This document shows, one piece after another, positions 1 to 8,266 of a DNA stretch of 64,000 bases. The stretch is taken from positions 124,001 through 188,000 of the forward strand of contig CAXTIU010000003.1 of assembly GCA_964244495.1 (NCBI GenBank). The letters are read 5' to 3'. The notes beneath the pieces are model-generated. The model made no database searches. It was not told the origin of the DNA and was given only the letters and a program-made list of their open reading frames with translations. Within the stretch, counting starts at the first letter, position 1. Every line of letters begins with the position of its first letter. The position numbers and the translations under genes are program-made. This DNA comes from RH-AL1 sp964244495 (GTDB taxonomy: Bacteria; Pseudomonadota; Alphaproteobacteria; Rhizobiales; Beijerinckiaceae).

Positions 1-242
1 ATGAGATCCGCGCGCGCGGCTTCCCCGTCACCGAGAGCGCGGCGAACTTCGTGCTGATCCACCTGCGCGACGAGGCGGAGGCGCGCGCCGCCGACGCCTT
101 CCTCACCGCGCGCGGCCTGATCCTGCGCGGGGTGGCCGCCTACAGGCTGCCGGCCTGCCTGCGGCTCAGCGTCGGCGGCGAGACGGCGTGCCGGCTGGTG
201 GTGGAGGCCTTCGCCGACTTCGCGGCGCATCGCGCGAGCTGA
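1..242 (+). CDS. hisC: Histidinol-phosphate aminotransferase, C-terminal end (partial)
   Basis: Only the last 79 codons are in the window; the reading frame begins at base 3 and ends at TGA 240-242. The tail reads like the C-terminal small domain of HisC-type PLP aminotransferases: a NFVLIHL strand, then GLILRGVAAYRLPACLRLSVG, which matches the family pattern (RG-hydrophobic-x-Y-x-LP-x-x-LR-hydrophobic-hydrophobic-x-G, with the substrate-phosphate-binding Arg). The enzyme transaminates imidazole-acetol phosphate in histidine synthesis, and some alphaproteobacterial homologues also use aromatic substrates. It is followed after 10 bp by tyrC, a frequent pairing in Hyphomicrobiales, which supports the call. 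The PLP lysine lies outside the window. Confidence 0.8.
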   Translation, partial: EIRARGFPVTESAANFVLIHLRDEAEARAADAFLTARGLILRGVAAYRLPACLRLSVGGETACRLVVEAFADFAAHRAS

Positions 243-252
243 GGGACCACCC

Positions 253-1206
253 GTGCCCGACACCCTCCGCGCGCCGCCGGCGACACCGCCCTTCGACACG
301 CTCGCCGTCATCGGCCTCGGCCTGATCGGCGCCTCGATCTGCCGCGCCGCGCGCGCCCGCAACCTAGCGGGGCGCGTGGTCGGCGCCGACGCCGACCCGG
401 CCGTGCGCCGGCGCGCGCGGGAGATCGACCTCGCCGACACGGTACCGGAGACGGTCGCCGAGGCGGTGCACGGCGCCGACGGCGTGATCCTGTGCACGCC
501 GGTCGGCGCGATGAGGGACGTGGTGGCGGTGATCGCGCCGCACCTGATGCACGGCGCCATCCTGTCCGACGTCGGCAGCTCGAAGTCGTCGGTGCTGGCC
601 GACGTGGCGCCGCTCGTCCCGGCGAACGCCCATTTCATTCCCGGCCACCCGGTCGCCGGCACGGAATACTCGGGGCCGGACGCCGGCTTCGCCACCCTGT
701 TCGCCAACCGCTGGGTGATCCTGACGCCGCCGCCCGGCACCGACGCCGGCGCGCTCGGGCGGCTCACCGCGTTCTGGGCCGGGGCCGGCGCCAACGTGGA
801 GTGCATGTCGGCGGCGCACCACGACACGGTGCTCGCCATCACCAGCCACGTGCCCCACCTCATCGCCTACAACATCGTGCGCACCGCCTCCGACCTCGAG
901 AAGGTCACGCAGGCGGAAGTGATGAAGTTCTCCGCCGGCGGCTTCCGCGACTTCACCCGCATCGCGTCCTCCGACCCGACGATGTGGCGCGACGTGTTCC
1001 TCAACAACCGCGACGCGGTGCTCGACGTGCTCGGCCGCTTCAACGAGGACCTCGCCTCCTTGCAGCGCATGGTGCGCGACGGCGACGGCGAGGGGTTGTT
1101 CGCGCTGTTCACCCGCACGCGGGCGATCCGGCGCGGCATCATCGCCCAGGGGCAGGAGACGGCGGAGGCGGACTTCGGGCGCGGCACGTCGGAACAGCGG
1201 GTGTGA
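253..1206 (+). CDS. tyrC: Prephenate/arogenate dehydrogenase
   Basis: A 317-residue NAD(P)-dependent dehydrogenase of the TyrA/TyrC family, which decarboxylates prephenate or arogenate in tyrosine synthesis. The N-terminus has a Rossmann motif (GLGLIG, residues 21-26), then a GHPVAGTEYSG segment near residue 130 and a conserved SAAHHDTVLA helix near residue 185, both typical of the family. The C-terminal half is the all-helical dimerisation domain, and no ACT or chorismate mutase domain is fused. The start is GTG at 253, 10 bp after the hisC stop, so the two genes are probably co-transcribed. Whether the substrate is prephenate or arogenate cannot be decided from sequence alone. Confidence 0.9.
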   Translation: MPDTLRAPPATPPFDTLAVIGLGLIGASICRAARARNLAGRVVGADADPAVRRRAREIDLADTVPETVAEAVHGADGVILCTPVGAMRDVVAVIAPHLMHGAILSDVGSSKSSVLADVAPLVPANAHFIPGHPVAGTEYSGPDAGFATLFANRWVILTPPPGTDAGALGRLTAFWAGAGANVECMSAAHHDTVLAITSHVPHLIAYNIVRTASDLEKVTQAEVMKFSAGGFRDFTRIASSDPTMWRDVFLNNRDAVLDVLGRFNEDLASLQRMVRDGDGEGLFALFTRTRAIRRGIIAQGQETAEADFGRGTSEQRV

Positions 1207-1253
1207 GCCTGTGGCCAAGGCCCGCCCCGCTTGCTAGAAGCCCCTTGTCCACC

Positions 1254-1279
1254 AGCGAGCCAGCCCGAGCGAGCCAGCA
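1254..1279 (+). repeat. 14-bp direct repeat immediately before hisB
   Basis: AGCGAGCCAGC occurs at 1254-1264 and again at 1268-1278, a 14-bp period ending one base before the hisB ATG. It occupies the place where the ribosome-binding site should be, and no strong AGGAGG is present. It is one of several short tandem duplications at gene boundaries in this window. Confidence 0.75.
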
Positions 1280-1867
1280 ATGCGTACCGCGACCATCGCG
1301 CGGAAAACCGCCGAAACCGCCATCACCGTCACCGTCGACCTCGACGGGACCGGGCGGGGCGCGATGGCGAGCGGCGTCGGCTTCTTCGACCACATGCTCG
1401 ACCAGCTGGCGCGGCACTCGCTGCTCGACATCAGCGTCGACGCGGAAGGCGACCGGCACATCGACGACCACCACACGGTGGAGGACGTCGGCATCGCGCT
1501 CGGCCAGGCGATCCGCGAGGCGCTGGGCGACCGGACCGGCATCACCCGCTACGCCGACGCCCTGCTGCCGATGGACGAGTGCCTGACGCGCGCCGCCATC
1601 GACGTGTCCGGCCGCCCGTTCCTGGTGTTCCGCACCGAGTTCCCGCGGGAGAAGATCGGCACGTTCGACACCGAGCTGGTGCGCGAGTTCTTCCAGGCCT
1701 TCGCGACCAACGCCGGCATCACCCTGCACGTCGAGACGCTCTACGGCAGCAACGCGCACCACGTCGCGGAATCCTGCTTCAAGGCGGTCGCCCGCGCGCT
1801 GAAGGTCGCCGTGGCGCTCGACCCGCGCCAGCACGGCGCGATCCCCTCCACCAAAGGCTCGCTATGA
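1280..1867 (+). CDS. hisB: Imidazoleglycerol-phosphate dehydratase
   Basis: A 195-residue monofunctional HisB, the normal length for bacteria without the fused phosphatase. It dehydrates imidazole-glycerol phosphate to imidazole-acetol phosphate. The metal-binding signatures are visible: GFFDHMLDQL near residue 34, HHTVEDVG near residue 64 and SNAHHVAES near residue 157, together supplying the His/Glu ligands of the di-manganese site. The stop codon overlaps the next gene as ATGA (1864-1867), indicating translational coupling with the downstream DUF2628 gene and then hisH-hisA. The gap to tyrC is 73 bp and could hold an internal promoter, but none is clear. Confidence 0.96.
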   Translation: MRTATIARKTAETAITVTVDLDGTGRGAMASGVGFFDHMLDQLARHSLLDISVDAEGDRHIDDHHTVEDVGIALGQAIREALGDRTGITRYADALLPMDECLTRAAIDVSGRPFLVFRTEFPREKIGTFDTELVREFFQAFATNAGITLHVETLYGSNAHHVAESCFKAVARALKVAVALDPRQHGAIPSTKGSL

Positions 1868-2301
1868 CCCTCTACGTCGTGCAGGCGCGCGGCACGGACG
1901 AGGCGGCGCTGGCGCGGGCGCGCTTCCTCGCCGACGGCTTCTCCTGGCCGGCCTTCGTCCTCGCCCAGCTCTGGCTGCTGTACCACCGGCTGTGGCTGGC
2001 GCTCGCGACCTGGATCGTGCTCGAGGTCGCCTTCTTCTTCCTCGTCCTGCCGCACGTGTCCGGCTGGATCGCGGCGGCGGTCGACATCCTCGCCCGCGTC
2101 TTCCTCGGCCTGGAGGGCAACCGGCTGCGCTCGAACAAGGGCGCGCGGCGCGCGACGCTCACCGATCTCGTCGAGGCGCGCGACCGCGACGAGGCGGAGG
2201 CGATCTTCTACCACCGGCACGGGCCGCTCACCTCGATCGCCGCGGGCGAGGCGGTGGCACGGCGGGCGGACGGACCGCACGCCGGGACGCCCGGGACGTG
2301 A
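1864..2301 (+). CDS. DUF2628-type small membrane protein within the his operon
   Basis: A 145-residue protein of unknown function. A basic/polar N-terminus is followed by two hydrophobic segments (about residues 21-50 and 50-75), then an EGNRLRSNKGAR turn and a charged tail. This layout matches the DUF2628 family commonly found between hisB and hisH in Hyphomicrobiales. Both ends are coupled: its ATG overlaps the hisB stop, and its own stop overlaps the GTG of hisH. Conserved position in the operon suggests co-regulation with histidine synthesis, but nothing in the sequence indicates an enzymatic role. Confidence 0.8.
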   Translation: MTLYVVQARGTDEAALARARFLADGFSWPAFVLAQLWLLYHRLWLALATWIVLEVAFFFLVLPHVSGWIAAAVDILARVFLGLEGNRLRSNKGARRATLTDLVEARDRDEAEAIFYHRHGPLTSIAAGEAVARRADGPHAGTPGT

Positions 2302-2948
2302 ACCTCGTCGTCGTCGATTACGGCGCCGGCAACCTCCATTCGGCGACCAAGGCGCTGGAGCGCGCCGCGCGCGAGTCCGGGACGAGCCTGACGCTCACCC
2401 TCAGCGCCGCGCCCGACGTCGTCGCGAGCGCCGACCGGCTCGTTCTGCCGGGCGTCGGCGCCTTCGCGGATTGCCGGCGCGGGCTCGACGCCGTGCCGGG
2501 GCTGGTGGCGGCGCTGGACGAGGCGGTGCGCGCCAAGGGGCGGCCGTTCCTCGGCATCTGCGTCGGCATGCAGCTCCTGGCCTCGCGCGGCCTCGAGAAG
2601 GCGGTGTCCGCCGGGCTCGACTGGATCGGCGGCGAGGTGGGGCCGATCACGCCCGACGACCCGACGTGCAAGATCCCGCACATGGGCTGGAACACGCTCG
2701 ACGTGGCGCGTGCCCACCCGGTGCTGGCGGGCGTCCCGACGGGGGCGGAGGGCTGGCACGCCTACTTCGTCCACTCGTACGGCTTCCGCCCGGCGGACAC
2801 GGCCGACGTCGTCGCCACCACCGACTACGGCGGGGCGATCCCGGCGATCGTCGGGCGCGACACGATCGTCGGCACCCAGTTCCACCCGGAGAAGAGCCAG
2901 GCGCTCGGCCTCGCCCTGCTCGCCAACTTCCTGCGCTGGGCGCCTTGA
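2298..2948 (+). CDS. hisH: Imidazole glycerol phosphate synthase, glutaminase subunit
   Basis: A 216-residue class I glutamine amidotransferase that supplies ammonia to HisF. The start is GTG at 2298, overlapping the previous stop as GTGA. The N-terminus VVVDYGAGN is diagnostic; the catalytic cysteine lies in GICVGMQLL near residue 87, and the His-x-Glu pair in TQFHPEKS near residue 194. The stop overlaps the TTG start of hisA. Its obligate partner HisF is not next door as usual but about 60 kb away at the other end of the window. Confidence 0.96.
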   Translation: MNLVVVDYGAGNLHSATKALERAARESGTSLTLTLSAAPDVVASADRLVLPGVGAFADCRRGLDAVPGLVAALDEAVRAKGRPFLGICVGMQLLASRGLEKAVSAGLDWIGGEVGPITPDDPTCKIPHMGWNTLDVARAHPVLAGVPTGAEGWHAYFVHSYGFRPADTADVVATTDYGGAIPAIVGRDTIVGTQFHPEKSQALGLALLANFLRWAP

Positions 2949-3682
2949 TCCTCTACCCCGCGATCGACCTGAAGAACGGCCAGTGCGTGCGCCTCAAGCT
3001 CGGCGACATGGCGCGGGCGACCGTGTTCAACGACGATCCCGCCGCGCAGGCCGCCGCCTTCGAGGCCCAGGGCTTCACCCACCTCCACGTCGTCGACCTC
3101 GACGGCGCCTTCGCCGGCAGGCCCGTGAACGCGGACGCGGTGGAGCGCATCCTGGCGGCGGTGACGATGCCGGTGCAGCTCGGCGGCGGCATCCGCGACA
3201 TGCGCACGCTCGAAAGCTGGCTGGCCAAGGGGGTGGCGCGCGCGATCATCGGCACGGCGGCGGTGCGCGACCCGGCCTTCGTGCGCGCGGCGGCGAAGGC
3301 TTACCCGGAACAAGTCGCCGTCGGCATCGACGCGCGCGACGGCCTCGTGGCGGTGGAGGGCTGGGCGGCACGCTCGGAGCTGTCGGCCACCGAACTCGGC
3401 CGCCGCTTCGCCGACGCCGGCGTCGCGGCCATCGTCTACACCGAGATCTCGCGCGACGGCATGCTGGCCGGCCTCGACGTCGCCGGTACCCTGGCGCTGG
3501 CCCACGCGGTGCCGATCCCGGTGATCGCGTCGGGCGGCCTCGCCTCCATCGCCGACGTGCGCCGACTGCTGGAGCCGGACTGCAAGGGGCTGCACGGCGC
3601 GATCACCGGCCGCGCCCTCTACGACGGCCGGCTCGATCCCGCCGAGGCGCTGGCGGCGATCAGGGCGGCGGGATCGCGGTAG
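2945..3682 (+). CDS. hisA: ProFAR isomerase (1-(5-phosphoribosyl)-5-[(5-phosphoribosylamino)methylideneamino]imidazole-4-carboxamide isomerase)
   Basis: A 245-residue TIM barrel that performs the Amadori rearrangement of ProFAR to PRFAR in histidine synthesis. The start is chosen as TTG at 2945, because it overlaps the hisH stop (TTGA) and places the catalytic Asp at position 8 in YPAIDLKNGQ. The second catalytic Asp is in YTEISRDGM near residue 171. Phosphate-binding GGG/IASGGL loops are present in both half-barrels. In most relatives hisF follows directly; here the next gene is xthA on the opposite strand, so the operon ends at this point. Confidence 0.95.
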   Translation: MILYPAIDLKNGQCVRLKLGDMARATVFNDDPAAQAAAFEAQGFTHLHVVDLDGAFAGRPVNADAVERILAAVTMPVQLGGGIRDMRTLESWLAKGVARAIIGTAAVRDPAFVRAAAKAYPEQVAVGIDARDGLVAVEGWAARSELSATELGRRFADAGVAAIVYTEISRDGMLAGLDVAGTLALAHAVPIPVIASGGLASIADVRRLLEPDCKGLHGAITGRALYDGRLDPAEALAAIRAAGSR

Positions 3683-3737
3683 GAGGCTACGCTTGTCATC
3701 AACTGAGCGATGACGGAGATCGGGGCCGAAGGCTCGC

Positions 3738-4544
3738 TCAAAGCTCCAGGTGCGCCACCACCGGCACGTGGTCGGACGGCCGCTCCCAGCCGCGCGCGTC
3801 ACGCAGGATTTCCATGCCGGCGAGGTGGCCGCGCAGGCCCGCGCTGACCCAGATGTGGTCGAGGCGGCGGCCCTTGTCGGCCTTGTCCCAATCGGGCGAG
3901 CGATAGCTCCACCAGGTGTAGCACTTGCGCTCCGGCGGCAGGTGGTGGCGCAGCACGTCGATCCAGGGGCCGGCCGCCTGCACGCGCCCGAAGCGCTCGA
4001 CCTCCACCGGCGTGTGGCTCACCACCTTCAGCAGCGCCTTGTGGCTCCACACGTCGTGCTCGAGGGGCGCCACGTTGAGGTCGCCGACCAGCACCGCGTC
4101 GCGCGCGGCGACGGCGTGCGAGCCCATCCACGCGATCATCTCGTCGAGGAAGTCGAGCTTGTGGGCGAATTTCGGGTTGATCGCCGGGTCCGGCTCGTCG
4201 CCGCCGGCCGGCACGTAGAAGTCGTGGATCGTGATCGGGCGCCCGCCCGGCGCCACCGTCACCGCGATGTGGCGGGCGTCGCCCTTGTCGCAGAAGCCCC
4301 GCCGCTCGACGTGGAGGAAGGGCAGCTTCGAGGCCACAGCCACGCCGTGGTAGCCCTTCTGCCCGTTGATCGCGACGTGGGCGTAGCCGGCCGCGTGGAA
4401 GGCGGCGAGCGGGAACGCCGCGTCGGGGCACTTGGTCTCCTGCAGGCACAGCACGTCCGGCCGGTGGGCGGCGAGGAAGCGCTCGACGAGGCCGATGCGC
4501 AGCCGCACGGAGTTGATGTTCCAGGTGGCGAGCGACAGTTTCAC
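3738..4544 (-). CDS. xthA: Exodeoxyribonuclease III / AP endonuclease
   Basis: A 268-residue member of the exonuclease-endonuclease-phosphatase superfamily, acting on abasic sites in base-excision repair. Motifs run in the expected order: TWNINSVRLR at the N-terminus, LQETK with the metal-binding Glu, the central HDFYVPAGGDEP, VGDLNVAPLE with the catalytic Asp/Asn, and the terminal SDHVPVVA with the catalytic His. GTG at 4544 is chosen because upstream in-frame sequence has no family similarity and the length then fits XthA. It is convergent with hisA (55-bp gap) and divergent from mntH. Confidence 0.92.
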   Translation of the reverse strand: MKLSLATWNINSVRLRIGLVERFLAAHRPDVLCLQETKCPDAAFPLAAFHAAGYAHVAINGQKGYHGVAVASKLPFLHVERRGFCDKGDARHIAVTVAPGGRPITIHDFYVPAGGDEPDPAINPKFAHKLDFLDEMIAWMGSHAVAARDAVLVGDLNVAPLEHDVWSHKALLKVVSHTPVEVERFGRVQAAGPWIDVLRHHLPPERKCYTWWSYRSPDWDKADKGRRLDHIWVSAGLRGHLAGMEILRDARGWERPSDHVPVVAHLEL

Positions 4545-4746
4545 GTGAAGGATCTCGGATGCGGGTCCGCGCGTCCGCACACCCCTACAGGGTTCCGTGC
4601 CCTTCCATAAGCTTCGCGGTTCCCGGAGCTTCGCCGTGCCGGCGCGGCGCCTGCCCGGACGCCGTCGGGGAACGCGGGCGAAAGTCCTTGCCAACCGCGC
4701 CGGCCTCGCCTCCTTGTCAGCGCGATGGCTACCACGTGGCGAAGCG

Positions 4747-6045
4747 ATGCGTGACGCGGGCCTGAGCGCCCGCACCGAGGCGGCGATCGCCGACGTCATG
4801 GCCGGCGGCCCCGCCCGACCATGGACGGCGCTGCTCTTCGCCGGACCGGCGGTGGTCGCCTCGATCGCCTACATGGACCCCGGCAATTTCGCGACCAACA
4901 TCCAGGCCGGCGCACGTTACAATTACGCGCTGCTGTGGGTCGTGGTCGCGGCCAACGCGCTGGCGATGCTGTTCCAGGCGCTGTCGGCGAAGCTCGGCAT
5001 CGTCACCGGCCGCAACCTCGCCGAACTCTGCCGCGACAGCTTCCCCAGGCCGGTGGTGCTGGCGATGTGGGGGATCAGCGAGGTCGCCGCCATGGCGACC
5101 GACCTCGCCGAGTTCTTGGGGGGCGCGATCGGCCTGTCCCTGCTGGTCCACCTGCCGCTGCTCGCCGGCATGGCGGTGACGGCGGCGGTCACCACCGCGC
5201 TGCTGCTGCTCGACCGGCGCGGCTTCCGGCCGATGGAGCTGCTGATCGGCGCCCTCGTCGGCACGATCGCGCTCTGCTACCTCGCCGAGGTGCTGATCGC
5301 CCCGGTCGACTGGCATGCCGCCGCCGCCCACGCGCTGGTGCCGAGCCTGCCGGACGGCGGCGCGCTGACGATCGCGGTGGGCATCGTCGGCGCCACCGTG
5401 ATGCCGCACGCGATCTACCTTCATTCCGGGCTCACGCAGAACCGCGTGCCGATCAAGGACGACGCGATGCGCGGGCGGCTCGTGCGCTTCTCCAACCGGG
5501 AGGTGGTCGCGGCCCTGACGCTCGCCGGCCTCGTCAACGGCGCCATGGTGCTGATGGCCGCCGCCGCCTTCCACGCCGGCCACGGCGACGTCGCCGAGAT
5601 CGCCACCGCCTACCACACGCTGACGCCGCTGCTCGGCGGCGCGGCGGCGGCGGTGTTCCTCACGGCGCTGATCGCCTCGGGCGTTTCCTCCTCCGTGGTC
5701 GGGACGATGGCCGGGCAGATGATCATGCAGGGCTTCGTCGGCATCAGGATCCCGGTCTGGATGCGTCGCCTCGTGACGATCGTGCCGGCCTTCGTCGTGG
5801 TGGCGCTCGGCATCGACGCCACGCGGGCGCTGGTGCTGAGCCAGGTCGTGCTGTCCTTCGCGCTGCCGGTGCCGCTCGTCGCGCTGGTGCTCCTGACGCG
5901 GCGGCGCGGCGTGATGGGCGCGTTCCGCAACGGCGCCTGGACGCAGGCGGCGGCGGTCGGCGGCACGATCCTCGTCCTCCTGCTCAACGCGATCCTGCTG
6001 CTGCAGGCGGCCGGCGTCGCCGTTCCCGGCCTTCGGTCGGACTGA
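4747..6045 (+). CDS. mntH: NRAMP-family divalent metal (Mn2+/Fe2+) transporter
   Basis: A 432-residue inner-membrane protein with about 11 hydrophobic helices. The two substrate-site signatures are intact: DPGN (residues 44-47) in the first helix, and MPHAIYLHS from residue 219 in the sixth, the Met being characteristic of transition-metal-selective NRAMPs. The ATG at 4747 gives a short cytoplasmic N-terminus; an in-frame extension to 4597 has no family resemblance. The 200-bp upstream gap shared with xthA would hold any Mur- or Fur-type site, but I see no convincing box. Confidence 0.93.
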   Translation: MRDAGLSARTEAAIADVMAGGPARPWTALLFAGPAVVASIAYMDPGNFATNIQAGARYNYALLWVVVAANALAMLFQALSAKLGIVTGRNLAELCRDSFPRPVVLAMWGISEVAAMATDLAEFLGGAIGLSLLVHLPLLAGMAVTAAVTTALLLLDRRGFRPMELLIGALVGTIALCYLAEVLIAPVDWHAAAAHALVPSLPDGGALTIAVGIVGATVMPHAIYLHSGLTQNRVPIKDDAMRGRLVRFSNREVVAALTLAGLVNGAMVLMAAAAFHAGHGDVAEIATAYHTLTPLLGGAAAAVFLTALIASGVSSSVVGTMAGQMIMQGFVGIRIPVWMRRLVTIVPAFVVVALGIDATRALVLSQVVLSFALPVPLVALVLLTRRRGVMGAFRNGAWTQAAAVGGTILVLLLNAILLLQAAGVAVPGLRSD

Positions 6046-6148
6046 CGCCGGCGGACGCGGGAAAAGCGGGTTTGGGAAAAAGGCGGCCGGCCCCACGCCG
6101 CCCTCGTCTTCGCCTTGACGGCGCCCGAACCGGCGTGCTCCTAGCCTC

Positions 6149-6757
6149 ATGGCGATGACCTCGATCTCGCGCGGCGGCAGCCACCGCTGGAGCCTGCCCA
6201 ACATCCTGACCTACGGTCGGATCGTCGCCGTGCCGCTCGTCGCCGGCTGCATGTTCTGGCCGCAGGTCGAGGGCGCGCGCTGGACCGCCTTCGGCCTCTA
6301 CGTCGCCGCCGCCGTGACCGACTTCTTCGACGGCTACCTCGCCCGCGCCTGGTCGCAGCAGTCGGCGCTCGGCCGCATGCTCGACCCGATCGCCGACAAG
6401 CTGCTGGTGGCCGCCATGCTGTTCATGCTGGTCGCCGACCGTACCATCGGCGGCGCCTCGGTGATCGCGGCGGTGGTGATCCTGTGCCGCGAGGTCCTGG
6501 TGTCGGGCCTGCGCGAGTTCCTCGCCGAGCTGAAGGTGTCGATCCCGGTCAGCCGCGTCGCCAAGTACAAGACCACCCTGCAACTGCTGGCGCTCGGTTT
6601 CCTGATCCTCGGGCCGGCCGGCGACATCGTGATCCCGCACAACACGAGCGTCGGGCTGGTGATGCTGTGGATCGCGGCGACCCTCACCATCTACACCGGA
6701 TGGGATTACCTGCGCTCCGGCATCCGCCACATCATCATGCTCGACGAGCAGGCTTGA
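6149..6757 (+). CDS. pgsA: CDP-diacylglycerol--glycerol-3-phosphate 3-phosphatidyltransferase
   Basis: A 202-residue integral membrane enzyme making phosphatidylglycerol phosphate. The CDP-alcohol phosphotransferase signature DG-x2-AR-x8-G-x3-D-x3-D is complete in the stretch DFFDGYLARAW followed by GRMLDPIADK (about residues 58-85). SLPNILTYGRI at the N-terminus and CREVLVSGLREFLA are further PgsA hallmarks. There are four to five other hydrophobic helices. Start 6149 is weakly supported, since no clear Shine-Dalgarno is present and ATG 6155 is equally possible. It is followed by moaD-moaE, the usual Hyphomicrobiales arrangement, although uvrC, which normally precedes it, is absent. Confidence 0.93.
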   Translation: MAMTSISRGGSHRWSLPNILTYGRIVAVPLVAGCMFWPQVEGARWTAFGLYVAAAVTDFFDGYLARAWSQQSALGRMLDPIADKLLVAAMLFMLVADRTIGGASVIAAVVILCREVLVSGLREFLAELKVSIPVSRVAKYKTTLQLLALGFLILGPAGDIVIPHNTSVGLVMLWIAATLTIYTGWDYLRSGIRHIIMLDEQA

Positions 6758-6785
6758 AGCCGGGCCGCCCGGCGGGGAGGATCGC

Positions 6786-7037
6786 GTGAGGATCGTCTAC
6801 TTCGCCTCCGTCCGCGAGCGCGTCGGCCGCACGGACGAGGTCGTGACCCTGCCGCCCGGCGTGGCGAGCGTCGCCGACCTGATCGGCTGGCTGCGCACGC
6901 GGGGCGAGGGGTACGAGGCGGCCTTCGCCAGCGGCGGGACGATCCGCGCGGCGATCGACCACGCCCACGTCAAGCACGACGCGGCGATCGCCGATGCGCG
7001 CGAGGTCGCCTTCTTCCCGCCGATGACGGGTGGCTGA
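6786..7037 (+). CDS. moaD: Molybdopterin synthase sulfur carrier subunit
   Basis: An 83-residue ubiquitin-like protein ending in the required Gly-Gly (FFPPMTGG), whose terminal thiocarboxylate donates sulfur to precursor Z in molybdopterin synthesis. The N-terminus IVYFASVRERVG is typical. The start is GTG at 6786, preceded by GGGGAGGATC, a good ribosome-binding site. Its stop overlaps the moaE ATG as TGATG, consistent with stoichiometric production of the two subunits. No other moa/moe gene is in the window. Confidence 0.92.
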   Translation: MRIVYFASVRERVGRTDEVVTLPPGVASVADLIGWLRTRGEGYEAAFASGGTIRAAIDHAHVKHDAAIADAREVAFFPPMTGG

Positions 7038-7486
7038 TGATCAGGGTGCAGGCGGCCCCATTCGACGCCGCCGCCGAGAGCGCGGCCCTGACGCAGGGCC
7101 GCCGCGACGTCGGCGCGGTCGTCACCTTCACCGGACTATGCCGGGATGAGGCGGGGACGCTGGACGCGCTGGAGATCGAGCACTACCCCGGCATGGCGGA
7201 GGCGGAGATCGCCAGCGTGGTCGCGGAGGCGGAGCGGCGCTGGCCGCTCTTGGGGGTGACCGCCATCCACCGCTTTGGTCGCATCGCGCCGGGCGAGCCG
7301 ATCGTGCTGGTGGTCACCGCCAGCCGCCACCGCGACGCCGCGTTCCAGGCCGCGTCCTTCCTGATGGACTACATGAAGACGCGCGCGCCCTTCTGGAAGA
7401 AGGAGCACCGGGCAAGCGGCGCGGCCGGGGACTGGGTGGCGGCGAAGGGCTCCGACGACGCGGCGGCGGAGCGCTGGGGCGGGTAG
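7037..7486 (+). CDS. moaE: Molybdopterin synthase catalytic subunit
   Basis: A 149-residue MoaE that builds the dithiolene of molybdopterin together with MoaD. Recognisable elements are GAVVTFTGLCR near the N-terminus, LEIEHYPGMAEAE, the IHRFGRIAPGEP loop and the lysine-rich active-site helix MDYMKTRAPFWKKE, which contains both catalytic lysines. Its start overlaps the moaD stop. It is convergent with the UbiK-like gene, only 4 bp apart. Confidence 0.94.
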   Translation: MIRVQAAPFDAAAESAALTQGRRDVGAVVTFTGLCRDEAGTLDALEIEHYPGMAEAEIASVVAEAERRWPLLGVTAIHRFGRIAPGEPIVLVVTASRHRDAAFQAASFLMDYMKTRAPFWKKEHRASGAAGDWVAAKGSDDAAAERWGG

Positions 7487-7490
7487 GCCG

Positions 7491-7778
7491 CTATATGGCA
7501 GGATCGCCGGCGCTGACCGGCGGGGTGGCGGCGACGCCGAGCTTCCCTTCCAGCGCGAGGATGCGCCGCTCCAGCCGCTCGTTCTCGTCGCGGGCCAGCG
7601 CCGCCATCGTGCGGACCGACTCGAACTCCTCGCGCGAGACGACGTCCATCGCGGCCAGCAGGCGCTCCACGCTGCCGCGCACCATCGTGTCGATCTCGCG
7701 CCGAACGCCGGAGGCGAGGCCCGACGCGTCGGTGACGAGTCGGGAGAAATCATCGAACAGACGGCTGCCGGCGGCCAT
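7491..7778 (-). CDS. UbiK/YqiC-like accessory factor (membrane fusogenic BMFP family)
   Basis: A 95-residue acidic helical protein. The N-terminal part (FDDFSRLVTDASGLASGVRR) is the conserved amphipathic helix of the UbiK/BMFP family, and the C-terminal part (about residues 45-80, with EEFESVRTMAALARDEN and LERRILALEGKLG) is a coiled coil that should trimerise. In enterobacteria UbiK assists late, oxygen-dependent ubiquinone synthesis; in Hyphomicrobiales the family is present but little studied. The gene is monocistronic here, with about 490 bp of upstream non-coding sequence. Confidence 0.8.
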   Translation of the reverse strand: MAAGSRLFDDFSRLVTDASGLASGVRREIDTMVRGSVERLLAAMDVVSREEFESVRTMAALARDENERLERRILALEGKLGVAATPPVSAGDPAI

Positions 7779-8266
7779 GGCGAACTCCCGAAGCCGGTAC
7801 GGCTCGCGTGCAATGTGGTCGGCGATCGCCGGGGCCGCAAGGCCGCCGCGCCGGTCGTCGTGGTGGGCGCGGCCGAACCCGGGAGGGTCGAGTATCGCCC
7901 CCTAGTTCCGGATCTCCGCTGCGCTGCGTCCGGAACGACGATCCCTAGCCGAAGCGACCCGGGTGGACGTCGCCGAGGCGGCGAGACCGACGTGTCGATC
8001 CTCGCACGGTGCCCTTGCCTCTTCCTTGTGCATCACGAATTTTCTTCGCGGCTCTCACATTCTCGCGTCAGGCTGCGTCATGCGTCAGGAGTCCGGCCAC
8101 ACATCAGCCCCTGCAACCAGGGCAAGCTAAGCCTACCCGAGAAGGATTCCTTGCGAAAGCGACCCGCGTGTTCCGCGCTCGCCTAACCTTATACGCAATT
8201 CCCGACGCCTTCATGTGGGAAGCGACGATGAAGTGAGGCGGGCGACAATGCGCTCACCTTCTCGCC
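7779..8266. other. 488-bp intergenic region with a repeat element and inverted repeats
   Basis: No credible coding frame. It contains the 5' region of the UbiK-like gene, an inverted repeat GTTCCGGA (7905-7912) / TCCGGAAC (7929-7936), the GCGTCA-iterated element at 8056-8090, and a GTGAGGCG (8233-8240) / CGCCTCAC (8263-8270) pair overlapping the hslU stop that could act as its terminator, although there is no T-run. The stretch 7990-8220 is less GC-rich than its surroundings. A small RNA is possible but not recognisable. Confidence 0.5.
8056..8090 (+). repeat. GCGTCA-iterated element, copy 1
   Basis: A 35-bp sequence starting CACATTCTC and carrying three GCGTCA hexamers at 8065-8070, 8075-8080 and 8082-8087. 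It matches 34 of 35 bases with the copy at 45590-45624 and is clearly related to the inverted copy at 62541-62575. It lies between the 3' end of hslU and the 5' end of the UbiK-like gene. Unlike the other two copies, no gene ends just upstream of it on the same strand. Confidence 0.85.

Noticed and set aside
4537..4552. AGTTTCACGTGAAGGA at the xthA start as a third parS.
   Set aside because: Only 13 of 16 bases match, the outer palindrome arms are broken, and it lies 54 kb from parB; likely chance around the GTG start.
7905..7936. An inverted repeat GTTCCGGA/TCCGGAAC as a small-RNA or terminator.
   Set aside because: Eight-base arms are weak in GC-rich DNA and no transcript end or promoter can be placed beside it.
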